Notes: generated by a model not told the origin, from the sequence alone. DNA of 64,000 nt from an uncultured Microbacterium sp. (GCA_913774665.1 CAJYHN010000001.1:62001-126000), one strand, 5' to 3'; counted from the first letter of the stretch, positions 37,045 through 44,441 are shown. A program made the numbers and translations.

Positions 37045-37884
37045 TCATGCCTCTCGTTCGGGCAAAAATTCCTGGGACCAGCTCCGTTCCACCGGCTCTG
37101 TGACGAGGTCGATGGGCGCGATGTCGTCGACCCCACCCCCAACTTTGTACTTCCCCGCCACCACATTCTCGAACTCAGGCTTCTTGTCCTGCTCGACGGC
37201 CACCGTGCCGAGCACAGACGACCGCCATGCCTCGCCATTGAGCGCGTCGTACTCCACTCCCACTACAAATTTCACTTCTCGCTGCAAGTCAACAAGCAGA
37301 GCAGAACCTTCAGTACTCGAGGCCGTCAACCGCACTTGTACAGAGACTTGCTCGCCCATGCCAATTGGCAGCGTCACCCAAGATTTCGACGTGACGGAAG
37401 GATGATCAGAAACGGCGACGGTCACGCAGGCGTTCATGGCAGTCTGCTCAGTCAGATTCCGCAGCCCAACTTCCACCTCGAAAGAGACTTCAGCACCCGA
37501 ACTGTGCTTCTCCGCCACGACGAGACGAACCCCGTATGAAGCGCGCCGGTCGACAGCCTCGCGGATCAAGTCTTCTTTGAAGATCGAGGGAGCGAGATAC
37601 GGCCGTTGCTCCTTCCGGCGATGCACGAGGTCTTTCGTGCGCTCCTTAGAGTCGTGGAGAAGTACGGCCAGCAGCCCCGCGAACGCTAGACCTGAGAAGA
37701 GCGCGTTGACCGCCCCAAATGCATCCCCGGCCGAGCCACGACCGCCGAGATCTCCGTCCCCAGCTAGCAGAGTAGGAACAATCAGTGTCACCAGTAGCCA
37801 CAGAGCGATCACTACAATCGCGAACCAAATGAGGGGCTTCAGTGGTTCCCAGCGCGCAGCTTCCAAGACCCTTTTATTGCTCAT
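37045..37884 (-). CDS. Two-TM membrane protein coupled to a DUF262 gene
   Basis: A 279-aa protein with two N-terminal membrane helices (about 18-40, IWFAIVVIALWLLVTLIVPT; about 57-77, GAVNALFSGLAFAGLLAVLL), then a charged helix (KERTKDLVHRRKEQRPYL) and a cytoplasmic domain of about 180 residues rich in beta strands (VRLVVAEKHSSGAEVSFEVE). The second helix pattern FSGLAFAGL resembles a widespread uncharacterised bacterial membrane-protein type. The ATG overlaps the DUF262 stop by 4 nt. The region is near 53-55% G+C against about 70% around it, and codon use is unlike the neighbours, so recent transfer is likely. In the context of its partner a defence effector role is conceivable, but nothing in the sequence proves it. 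Confidence 0.8.
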   Translation of the reverse strand: MSNKRVLEAARWEPLKPLIWFAIVVIALWLLVTLIVPTLLAGDGDLGGRGSAGDAFGAVNALFSGLAFAGLLAVLLHDSKERTKDLVHRRKEQRPYLAPSIFKEDLIREAVDRRASYGVRLVVAEKHSSGAEVSFEVEVGLRNLTEQTAMNACVTVAVSDHPSVTSKSWVTLPIGMGEQVSVQVRLTASSTEGSALLVDLQREVKFVVGVEYDALNGEAWRSSVLGTVAVEQDKKPEFENVVAGKYKVGGGVDDIAPIDLVTEPVERSWSQEFLPEREA

Positions 37885-39449
37885 TCCGGACGCTCATATT
37901 CGCTCGAGCCAGCACAAGCTCGCAGCCATTCCAAACGAATATTGGCCGCTTCCAAGTTCGTGACATCTTCACCAAATCCTTGCCCCGCGAGCGCTTCCGG
38001 ATGCAGATCGATTACCGAAACATCTCCGTTGCGTTGACCGAGCTGCAGCAGAGAACTCTCGGAAACATATCCAATCTCCACTAGTAGATCATTCGACTTC
38101 ACAGCCGTCCGCACCGATCCGTCATCGGACACACAAATTTCGGCGACAGATTCCCCCACCAGGCTGCGACCAGTGAGGAGATCGCGCACCCCGACGACCG
38201 AGGCTGCAGACTTCAAGCCACGCCGGAGGAGCCGGTTTCTGCGAGAATCATCGACCAACGATGCAAGCACCAGGTCCGGGACGAGTCGACCGTCCGAGAA
38301 TTCGAGTCGATGGTCCACATCGTATGTCACCTGCGTATTAGCGCCTTGCGCATACGTCTGCATCGCCACCGAGAACCAATACCACCTCTGAATATCGTTG
38401 ACGCGCGAAGCGATGCCGATTTCATTTGAAGCACCTACGAAGTACGCGACCACGAGAACCATCGCCCATGACGGGACGTCTTCCGGCAGCGAGACGCCGA
38501 ATCGCTTCCGCAGTAGCTCGAGCGCACCCACGTAGGCTTCTACTGCGTCATCCCAGCGAGTAACGACGTAGTCAGCAGGCACGTTAAGGACGTCCTTCTG
38601 ACGTACCCCTTGGACTCTCCGACTGGGCGGACGAATAGATTCCGGGGAACGATCCTCATCGCGTTTCCAAAGGGCAACTAACTTAAGAATCTCAATCGGT
38701 TCGACGTCGAAGTTCTCTTTGGCCAAGATGGGATGATGCCGCCTGGCCTCGTCCCACTCTTCTCGAAGATCGCGCCCTTCGTTATAAACCACTGCAACCA
38801 TGAGATCGAAAGCATCGAGACGCGTTCCGGTTCTGTTGAGCGTTTCAAAAATTCTTGTAAGTGCTTCGAGATCGATGTCCTCGCGCATCACAATTGCGGG
38901 GAGGGTGTACCCACCGTGTACCAGCTCGCCCAGTCGCTGCTCTCGGAGCGTCATCAGCAACTGTCGATCAGCCTCCGAGAGATCGTGCCACTTCTCGTAA
39001 CTCTTCGGGCGCAGCAATTCATTGACCGCCCACGTTGAATTCGGGGGGGTACGCTTACCACGCTTGCGCCATTGAACTGGTGGCAAGCCTTCTTCGTCGA
39101 GTTTTTCATCGGGCGCACGCAGATCGACGAAGTACTGAGTGTCGCCCACGTCCTGGAGGAGGTGAAGCAACGACGTTACCCTCTGCTGCCCATCCAGCAG
39201 GTAGTAACGAATGTTCTCACGGTCGGCTGCCTGCGCGACACCGTCCATCCGTTTGGTACCGAATCGTTGAGGGCCCTCAAGAAGTAGAAGCGATCCTACT
39301 GGCCAACCGTTGGCAACGCTGTCCAGTAGCTCGACCACGTTACTCGGACTCCATACAAAGTCTCGCTGAAAAGCGGGCAAAGCAAGCGTCCCGGCGATAG
39401 CCATCTCCACGACATCTTGTACGTGAAGATCGCGATATACGTGCCTCAC
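37881..39449 (-). CDS. DUF262 (GmrSD N-terminal-like) domain protein
   Basis: A 522-aa protein. The N-terminal third is DUF262, the ParB/sulfiredoxin-like nucleotide-binding domain of GmrS: ALPAFQRDFVWSP (residues 23-35), YYLLDGQQRVTSLLHLLQD (83-101, the DGQQR motif) and IFETLNRTGTRLDAFDL (about 203-219). The rest is helical with no HNH (GmrD) nuclease motif that I can see. GmrS-type domains hydrolyse NTPs and occur in modification-dependent restriction and other anti-phage systems. The apparent start, GTG at 39449, directly follows the nrdF stop codon (39450-39452). It is low-GC like its partner gene. The domain call is strong; the biological role is inferred. Confidence 0.85.
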   Translation of the reverse strand: MRHVYRDLHVQDVVEMAIAGTLALPAFQRDFVWSPSNVVELLDSVANGWPVGSLLLLEGPQRFGTKRMDGVAQAADRENIRYYLLDGQQRVTSLLHLLQDVGDTQYFVDLRAPDEKLDEEGLPPVQWRKRGKRTPPNSTWAVNELLRPKSYEKWHDLSEADRQLLMTLREQRLGELVHGGYTLPAIVMREDIDLEALTRIFETLNRTGTRLDAFDLMVAVVYNEGRDLREEWDEARRHHPILAKENFDVEPIEILKLVALWKRDEDRSPESIRPPSRRVQGVRQKDVLNVPADYVVTRWDDAVEAYVGALELLRKRFGVSLPEDVPSWAMVLVVAYFVGASNEIGIASRVNDIQRWYWFSVAMQTYAQGANTQVTYDVDHRLEFSDGRLVPDLVLASLVDDSRRNRLLRRGLKSAASVVGVRDLLTGRSLVGESVAEICVSDDGSVRTAVKSNDLLVEIGYVSESSLLQLGQRNGDVSVIDLHPEALAGQGFGEDVTNLEAANIRLEWLRACAGSSEYERPE

Positions 39450-39533
39450 TCAGAAGTCCCAGTCGTCGTCCTCGGTCGCCTCGGCCTTGCCGATGACGTA
39501 CGACGAGCCCGAGCCACTGAAGAAGTCGTGGTT
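39450..39533 (-). pseudogene. nrdF: 3'-terminal fragment of nrdF: prophage attachment site
   Basis: Twenty-seven codons plus stop on the minus strand read NHDFFSGSGSSYVIGKAEAT then EDDDWDF, the invariant C-terminal tail of class Ib ribonucleotide reductase beta subunits (NrdF). Immediately upstream (39534-39536) is an in-frame TAA, and no further nrdF sequence exists. This is the footprint of site-specific integration into the 3' end of nrdF: the element supplies a replacement tail for the real gene, which should lie at the other end of the prophage, outside the window. The recombination core lies somewhere in these 84 bp. Confidence 0.88.
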
Positions 39534-39885
39534 TTATTCAAGGCCACTGGCTACGTCCACTCAGTCTCGTTGACCCCGGATTTGTGCGGGTGTGGGACGA
39601 CTACGGACGACTACACCCGGTGTGATCCGTGGGCAGGATGTGGGCAAGCGCGCGACACGCAGGCACGCGTGCTTGCGCAGTGCGTGCACGCACGCTAGTT
39701 TTATGCACATGAGCACGAACACCACCAGGCCGGTGGCGGTGAACGCGGAAGCGCGGCACGCCAGAAGATGAGCAGGGGACGACGGAGTCCCCGCCAACGG
39801 CACGACGATCCACCGCCCCACCCCGCGAGAGAGCCCCATGGGACACCACGTCAGAAGAGCACCCGCCGCACACCGCGGCCACCGC
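39534..39885. other. Non-coding left end of the prophage
   Basis: About 350 nt without a convincing gene. It contains a perfect 14-bp palindrome GTGCGTGCACGCAC (39680-39693) next to CACGCGTG and a TAGTTTTAT stretch that could be a -10 region, followed by a 22-codon ORF (39703-39771, MHMSTNTTRPVAVNAEARHA then RR). This could be an arm-binding or promoter region near the attachment site. No integrase is encoded here. Confidence 0.5.
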
Positions 39886-39931
39886 ATAAGCCCACCGCTT
39901 ATCAACCCCGGACTATAAGCCGAGCGCTTAT
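39886..39931. repeat. Two tandem operator-like inverted repeats
   Basis: Two copies of ATAAGC-N5-GCTTAT (39886-39902 and 39915-39931), each a perfect 6+6 palindrome, start 29 bp apart. The spacers differ (CCACC and CGAGC) while the arms are identical, so the arms appear selected. AT-rich arms in GC-rich DNA near the phage end suggest a phage repressor or excisionase binding site. Confidence 0.65.
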
Positions 39932-39944
39932 CCCCCCGAAGTAC

Positions 39945-39974
39945 AGCCCCCGTCTCGCCGAGCGGGGGCTTTCT
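39945..39974. terminator. Terminator in the prophage left arm
   Basis: Stem AGCCCCC / GGGGGCT with a 12-nt GC-rich loop followed by TTCTT on the plus strand. It also lies 9 nt beyond the stop of the minus-strand gene at 39983. It may separate the operator region from the small-gene block. Confidence 0.6.
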
Positions 39975-39982
39975 TCATGCGC

Positions 39983-40156
39983 TCAGATCACTCCCCCACA
40001 CCACACGTTCTCACCGCGCTCGGCGTGCTTGCGCCACCCGGTGTGCGCGGTCTGCTGCGTCGCCGCGCGGCCGCGCTTCCCGCACTCGCACACCCATACG
40101 ACGAACAGGCCGTCGGCGTCCTCGTCGGGCATGAGTTCCTCGAGCGAGTGTTCCAT
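39983..40156 (-). CDS. Small phage protein (57 aa), possible metal-binding
   Basis: A 57-aa protein: MEHSLEELMPDEDADGLFVV, then WVCECGKRG, TAHTGWRKHAERGENVWCGG. The CxC pair, the late Cys and three histidines suggest a small zinc-binding fold common in actinophages. The ATG at 40156 has AGGAGG upstream and shares one base with the stop of the DUF3263-type gene, so the two are coupled. Function unknown. Confidence 0.65.
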   Translation of the reverse strand: MEHSLEELMPDEDADGLFVVWVCECGKRGRAATQQTAHTGWRKHAERGENVWCGGVI

Positions 40157-40356
40157 CACGCCGCCTCCTTCGCGAGAACGCGGCGGCAGAGCATCGGGTC
40201 CAGCGCCCACCCCTCCGCCGACCTCGCAGCGTGCAGGAGCAACTGGTAGTACCGTGCCGGCCGCAGCCCGAGCTCGTCGAAGATGAGCGACTCCTTGTGG
40301 CTGGTATGCCGGGGGTGGCGGTTCTCGAAGGCGAAAAGCTCGGGGACGGTGGGCAT
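40156..40356 (-). CDS. DUF3263-like phage protein
   Basis: A 66-aa protein with the DUF3263 pattern: ELFAFENRHPRHTSHKESLI, FDELGLRPARYYQLLLHAAR and DPMLCRRVLAKE, similar to small actinobacterial and actinophage proteins. The helix FDELGLRPARYYQLL looks like a helix-turn-helix, suggesting DNA binding. It precedes the 57-aa gene by a one-base overlap. Role in the phage is unknown. Confidence 0.75.
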   Translation of the reverse strand: MPTVPELFAFENRHPRHTSHKESLIFDELGLRPARYYQLLLHAARSAEGWALDPMLCRRVLAKEAA

Positions 40357-40403
40357 GTGGATAGTCTCCTCGGGGCCTCCGACATCGCCGCTACGCTCCC
40401 CGC

Positions 40404-40508
40404 ATGAGCATCCCGCCCCCGATCTCCTGCCCCCTATGCGGCACCGTCATCGCCGCGACATGGTGCCACGCGTGCCGCGTCGACGTCATCCCAGTTTCGG
40501 TGGGGTGA
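40404..40508 (+). CDS. Tiny zinc-ribbon-like ORF (34 aa)
   Basis: A 34-codon ORF: MSIPPPISCPLCGTVIAATW then CHACRVDVIPVSVG. Two CxxC pairs (CPLC and CHAC) spaced 9 residues apart make a minimal zinc ribbon. It starts 47 nt from the divergent DUF3263-type gene and is followed by the 93-aa gene on the same strand. No strong ribosome site (CTCCCCGC). The paired cysteines argue for a real gene. Confidence 0.5.
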   Translation: MSIPPPISCPLCGTVIAATWCHACRVDVIPVSVG

Positions 40509-40547
40509 CGTAGCCTGTCACGTGGCCGGGGAAGGGGACCGGTCTGC

Positions 40548-40829
40548 ATGGGATCGAACAAGGTCAGCGACGAGATGCTGTCACGCACGCTCACATCGGT
40601 GCACCCGATCACCCTGCCGATGCAGGCGTACGGGCCCGCCCCCGTGGAGTGGTTCGACCCGAAACTTCCCGTGTGGGCGTGGGTGCAATGGCCCAACCGT
40701 GCAGCCGAACGAGTCGAAGCGTGGGCCGCAGGGGCGAACGATCGCGTCGTCGTGCTCGAGGTGCCGTGCGACGGTGGGCACTGGCAGCCGGTCGTGTGGC
40801 GCAACGCGGTATCTATCCGACGGCTATGA
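40548..40829 (+). CDS. Phage protein of unknown function (93 aa)
   Basis: A 93-aa ORF starting at ATG 40548 with GAAGGGGA at good spacing. Sequence highlights: ITLPMQAYGPAPVEWFDPKL, VWAWVQWPNRAAERVEAWAA and VVVLEVPCDGGHWQPVVWRN. It is Trp-rich (seven Trp) and soluble, possibly a small beta/alpha fold. No family recognised. It is part of the short plus-strand block of the left arm. Confidence 0.65.
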   Translation: MGSNKVSDEMLSRTLTSVHPITLPMQAYGPAPVEWFDPKLPVWAWVQWPNRAAERVEAWAAGANDRVVVLEVPCDGGHWQPVVWRNAVSIRRL

Positions 40830-40878
40830 CAGCGGGTATGCTCACCACCATTTCCACTCCACAACCAAGGGGGATCCT

Positions 40879-41043
40879 GTGGAAGGCATCGTTCTCATGC
40901 TGTTCGGCTGGGCCGTCGGCCTCTTCGCGCTCTACTTCGTGATCACCGCCGCGGTGGCCGAGGGGATGAAGCGTCACACGCGGTGGCAGGTCGCCAACCG
41001 GGACGCGATCGAAGAGAAGTACGCGCAGCGCCCCGAGGTCTGA
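40879..41043 (+). CDS. Small single-TM phage membrane protein (54 aa)
   Basis: A 54-aa ORF from GTG 40879 with AAGGGGG six bases upstream. One membrane helix (IVLMLFGWAVGLFALYFVIT) is followed by a charged tail (MKRHTRWQVANRDAIEEKYA). It lies 49 nt after the 93-aa gene and is convergent with the tail-spike gene across a strong terminator. It could be a superinfection-exclusion-like or accessory lysis protein; nothing specific is recognised. Confidence 0.65.
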   Translation: MEGIVLMLFGWAVGLFALYFVITAAVAEGMKRHTRWQVANRDAIEEKYAQRPEV

Positions 41044-41055
41044 GCGCACGACGAA

Positions 41056-41096
41056 ACGCCCCCGGTGTCACCTCCGAAGAGGGACACCGGGGGCGT
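41056..41096. terminator. Bidirectional terminator between left arm and late operon
   Basis: A perfect 14-bp stem, ACGCCCCCGGTGTC / GACACCGGGGGCGT, with a 13-nt loop lies between the convergent 54-aa gene (stop 41043) and the tail-spike gene (stop 41113). It marks the end of the phage late transcript. Confidence 0.85.
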
Positions 41097-41112
41097 CGTC
41101 GTGTGCCGTTCG

Positions 41113-43641
41113 TCAGTTGAGCTTGACCCATCCAGATCCGCCGCGGTAGACGTACATACCCGCGCCGCTGCCGGAGACGACCTGTGACGGCGTACCGGAC
41201 GAGTAGATCCAGTCGCCGTCCTGCGGAGTGAGCGGCAGGGTGTTCAGTGGTAGCGCGACGCGGTCCGAGCGGGGGACGCGGATGGTCGGGGTGTTGACCG
41301 GCGTGATCACGTTCGCTCCGCTGCCGCTGCTGGTTACCCCGTCGAGAGTCAGCGTGAGCGTAGACCCGTCCACCCGTGCCAGGTTCGAGCCGGTGAGGAT
41401 CGAACCGCCTCGGAAGGTGATGTCGGCCTGCTTGCCGCCAGACACGAACACCGGGTGCACGCACCCGTTGATGATCGAGTCGACGACAGCCGCGCGGCAG
41501 ATGACGGATCCCGTGGCTCCCGACCGCACGGCGAAGAGGGTCTTCGGGTTGAGCAGGTTGAGCCGGGACAGGATCCCTGCCGAGAGGACACCTCCGGGCT
41601 GGAAGACGATGCCGTGATTGTCGCCGGACCCGCCGGCGAAGGTGAGCTCCCACGCATCCGCGATGAGTCGGTCGACGGTTCCGTTCAGATTCAGCACAGG
41701 GCCGTCGATCGTCACGCCGAGAGCGGTGCGGAGGCGGCGCATGGCGAGGCTCTTCACCCGCGAGTACACGTTCGTTCCGTACGTGTTGATCAGAACGACC
41801 GAGTTGGGCGTCTGCGTCGTCTCGATGATGAGCCCATCGATCTCGATCCCGTCGAGCGGATCCTTCGACCGCACGTTGAGGAAAGACTGACCCGATGGTG
41901 CCGACTTCCACGAGCAGTCGCGGAACGTGACGCCCTGCATCGAGAGCCCAGCGAACCGGTAGTCGATGAGGGCAGCGCTGCTCCCCGCGGTCGAATCGAA
42001 TCGCACACTCTGGAAGACGATGTTTCGGAGCGTGAGCTGTGTCTGGCCGTCAGCCGGCGCGCCGTTCGAGTCTTTGTAGACCGTGAACGCTGATGCGGTC
42101 GGAGTGGATGCCCATTGACCACCGATGAAGGTCACGTCCTGGATGGTCCCCGCGCCGCTGTACTCGGCACCGTCCACCTGGTCGAAGTCGGAGAGCATGC
42201 CGACACCGGGGCCGCCGTTGACGGTCAGGCCCTCCACGACGACGTCGCGGATGTTTCCGACCCCCTGCCCTGCTCCGGTGGTGCGGGTACCGACGAGGAA
42301 CTTGATCGCTCGAGCGGAGTGACCACGGGGGCCGGTCCCGAGGTAGGTGCACCGCTGAATGATGACGCCCTGGATGTCGCCGGACGCCGGAGACGAGCGG
42401 TGCCAGTCCCATGCGTTGAGAGCGATGAAGTCGTCATCGGTGTATCCGGTGACATCGCGGATGGTGACGTTTTGGCTGGGCCCGGAGATGTGCATTCCGT
42501 CGCGCGCGGTGTTGAGCGCGATCGACGCCAGGGTGACGCCGGTGCCGAGAGCGTGAACAGCGAAGCCGTTGCAGTTGACGATGGTGGTGTTGCGGATGGT
42601 GACGTTCCGCACACCGATCAGGTTGAGGTCTCCCTGGATGCCGTAGAGCAGCGAGTTCTTCGCCGCGGAGGTCTTGTCAGCCTGCGCGAGGGTGGACTGG
42701 TTGTTGGCGTAGTTGCCGTCCCAGGTGCCGCCCTCGATCACCATGTTCGCGTCAGTGAGAACGTCGCCCGCGGTGGGGTTGGCGTTGCGGAGCATGCAGA
42801 CGTTGCCCGTCGCGGCGTCCGCCTTGCGGATGGTGACACCGGGCCCGAGGCGGAGGGTGATGTTCGACCGCATGAGAATGTGATCGTCGATGTAGTAGAC
42901 CCCGCTGGCGGGAACCTCCACCACACCGCCGCCGGCTGCGTTCACCTGGGCGATGGCCGCGTTGATGGCAGCTACGTTCGCCGTCGCCTTGTCGAGTCCG
43001 GCTGACAGCTTCACGTAGGTCGTTGCCAGCACGATCGAGGCCGCGGCGGCGACTGCGGCATCCGCCGACGCCTTCGCGTCGTTCTTGTGCCCCAAAGCCG
43101 AGGCCGCAGACTGACCCGCCGCGAAAGCCGACCCCCCTGCGCGGTTCGCATCGAAATCCGCCGCGCCAGCGAACGTGCCAGCATCCGTCGCAGCCTCAAG
43201 CGCCTGAGCGGTCTTCGCGGCCACGTCCGCCTGCATCCCAGACACCTCGCCGACGACGAGCTCCCAGGCGGTCACGACGTCCGTCACCGGCTCGTACGTG
43301 CCCGGGTCGACGGCCACGAGGGCAGAGATCGCCACCGGGCCGACGCCGGGGATCGCGACCGCCGGGAGCACCAGCGGCGACGGCGCATACGGCTTCACCG
43401 ACTGCACCGTCACGCGCGCGTAGCATCGTGCATCGGTGGGCGGCACGTCCACGATCACGGTGGGGACACCGTCGACGATCGGCACTCGGATGGCGTTCGG
43501 CAGGAGCGCCGTGGTGCCGTCCGTGCGCACCGACGGGGCGCCGTCCGCCCCGTAAAGGTATTCGATGAGGACAGAGCCGTCCTGCACGGCGGCGCGGCCA
43601 CCGATCGCGGTGACGGCGGCGGTTACGTCGATGACGGTCAC
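41113..43641 (-). CDS. Tail spike/fibre with right-handed beta-helix (pectate-lyase-like)
   Basis: An 842-aa receptor-binding protein. The N-terminus (about 1-150) is a virion-attachment region (VPIVDGVPTVIVDVPPTDAR), then a helical Ala-rich coiled-coil stretch (ALGHKNDAKASADAAVAAAA). From about 220 a parallel beta-helix begins, with INAAIAQVNAAGGGVVEVPA, VYYIDDHILMRSNITLRLGP, VIEGGTWDGNYANNQS and repeated NVTIRN-like rungs, as in polysaccharide-degrading spikes. DGMHISGPSQNVTIRDVTGY and TDDDFIALNAWDWHR place Asp residues where GH28-like enzymes have catalytic ones. The start is GTG at 43641, overlapping the 36-aa gene by 4 nt. It probably cleaves a cell-surface glycan. Confidence 0.85.
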   Translation of the reverse strand: MTVIDVTAAVTAIGGRAAVQDGSVLIEYLYGADGAPSVRTDGTTALLPNAIRVPIVDGVPTVIVDVPPTDARCYARVTVQSVKPYAPSPLVLPAVAIPGVGPVAISALVAVDPGTYEPVTDVVTAWELVVGEVSGMQADVAAKTAQALEAATDAGTFAGAADFDANRAGGSAFAAGQSAASALGHKNDAKASADAAVAAAASIVLATTYVKLSAGLDKATANVAAINAAIAQVNAAGGGVVEVPASGVYYIDDHILMRSNITLRLGPGVTIRKADAATGNVCMLRNANPTAGDVLTDANMVIEGGTWDGNYANNQSTLAQADKTSAAKNSLLYGIQGDLNLIGVRNVTIRNTTIVNCNGFAVHALGTGVTLASIALNTARDGMHISGPSQNVTIRDVTGYTDDDFIALNAWDWHRSSPASGDIQGVIIQRCTYLGTGPRGHSARAIKFLVGTRTTGAGQGVGNIRDVVVEGLTVNGGPGVGMLSDFDQVDGAEYSGAGTIQDVTFIGGQWASTPTASAFTVYKDSNGAPADGQTQLTLRNIVFQSVRFDSTAGSSAALIDYRFAGLSMQGVTFRDCSWKSAPSGQSFLNVRSKDPLDGIEIDGLIIETTQTPNSVVLINTYGTNVYSRVKSLAMRRLRTALGVTIDGPVLNLNGTVDRLIADAWELTFAGGSGDNHGIVFQPGGVLSAGILSRLNLLNPKTLFAVRSGATGSVICRAAVVDSIINGCVHPVFVSGGKQADITFRGGSILTGSNLARVDGSTLTLTLDGVTSSGSGANVITPVNTPTIRVPRSDRVALPLNTLPLTPQDGDWIYSSGTPSQVVSGSGAGMYVYRGGSGWVKLN

Positions 43642-43748
43642 CGGGAGCTCCTTCCAGAGCCGGGGGCCACGTCAGTCGACGTGGGCGAGAAGATGAGGGT
43701 GAGGGCCACCGCGGCGACGAGGCCTACGGTGGCCCAGCGGAGAATCAT
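43638..43748 (-). CDS. Tiny phage membrane protein (36 aa)
   Basis: A 36-codon ORF, MILRWATVGLVAAVALTLIF then SPTSTDVAPGSGRSSR: one membrane helix and a polar tail. Its ATG overlaps the upstream holin-like gene stop by 4 nt and its TGA overlaps the tail-spike GTG by 4 nt. This precise double coupling argues that it is a real gene. It may be a lysis accessory protein or only serve coupling. Confidence 0.6.
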   Translation of the reverse strand: MILRWATVGLVAAVALTLIFSPTSTDVAPGSGRSSR

Positions 43749-44110
43749 TCCCCGCGCGATGCCCGGTACTCGGCGCGCGTCACCTTCGACGGGTCGAGCG
43801 CGGTGCGGTCGGTCTTCCGCTCGATCGCCTTCGCCGTGCCGCCGGTGATGAGCGCATAGGAGGCGGAGACGATGACGACGGCGAGCAGGAGGAAGACCCA
43901 GATGTTGCCGACGGGCTCACCGGTGATGTTCACGTAGAACAGGACGACGACCACCGCGAGAGCGAGGGCGAAGAGAATCGACACCACCTTCCGCTGCCAC
44001 GCCTTCTGCACGAAGGGGAGGACGCCGTTGAGCGCCCCGATCGCGTAGGGCGCGAAGAACGCGAGGAGGGTGAGTATGCCGACGGGGAGGGCCGGGATGG
44101 CGATGTCCAT
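43745..44110 (-). CDS. Holin-like phage membrane protein (121 aa)
   Basis: A 121-aa protein with about three hydrophobic segments (LPVGILTLLAFFAPYAIGAL, VVSILFALALAVVVVLFYVN, NIWVFLLLAVVIVSASYALI) and a charged C-terminal tail ending TRAEYRASRGE. That layout fits actinophage holins, which permeabilise the membrane so that the endolysin can act. The ATG at 44110 begins MDIAIPALP. It is downstream of the M15 endolysin gene and three other membrane-protein genes; which of these is the true holin cannot be decided by eye. Confidence 0.6.
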   Translation of the reverse strand: MDIAIPALPVGILTLLAFFAPYAIGALNGVLPFVQKAWQRKVVSILFALALAVVVVLFYVNITGEPVGNIWVFLLLAVVIVSASYALITGGTAKAIERKTDRTALDPSKVTRAEYRASRGE

Positions 44111-44135
44111 GGGACTGTCCTTTCGGGACGAGGGA

Positions 44136-44441
44136 TCAGGTGGGGTGGGTGTCTTCGTCGATGCCGAGCGCACGTCGCATCCAGTAATCGCGCAGCCCCT
44201 CGGCCTTTTCCGCGCGCTTCTCGGCCTTCTTGAGCTGGTCTTTCATGTCGGCGTAGGCGCGGTAGTCGATCTCGTCGTCTTCGTGCTCGGCGACCGCGGG
44301 GATACCGACCTCCGGCGCAGGTGCTCGGTCGGGTCGACGCCACGCACCGATCAGATCGGCGATGGCCTTGGTGAGACCGGCGACGGCGGTGAGCACGATC
44401 GCGACAACACCGGCGATCGCCACCCACGCGTCCACCGTCAT
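44136..44441 (-). CDS. Phage single-TM protein with coiled-coil tail (101 aa)
   Basis: A 101-aa protein: N-terminal membrane helix (AWVAIAGVVAIVLTAVAGLT), then an acidic linker (VGIPAVAEHEDDEIDYRAYA) and a strongly helical Lys/Glu-rich stretch (MKDQLKKAEKRAEKAEGLRD). It resembles small spanin- or antiholin-like phage proteins, but no family is recognised. The ATG at 44441 shares its first base with the preceding stop, so translation is coupled. Confidence 0.6.
   Translation of the reverse strand: MTVDAWVAIAGVVAIVLTAVAGLTKAIADLIGAWRRPDRAPAPEVGIPAVAEHEDDEIDYRAYADMKDQLKKAEKRAEKAEGLRDYWMRRALGIDEDTHPT

Noticed and set aside
37042-37110. A second copy of the nrdF tail at the left edge of the low-GC module
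   Set aside because: The sequence was compared with the 84-bp nrdF tail and shows no match, so a simple tandem integration of two elements is not supported.
39768-40286. 172-codon plus-strand frame in the prophage left arm
   Set aside because: Pro/Arg/Ser/Thr-rich shadow that crosses the terminator and the minus-strand DUF3263-type genes.
39534-41050. Possible integrase near the attachment site
   Set aside because: No tyrosine (R-H-R-Y) or serine recombinase motif exists here; the integrase must lie beyond the right edge.
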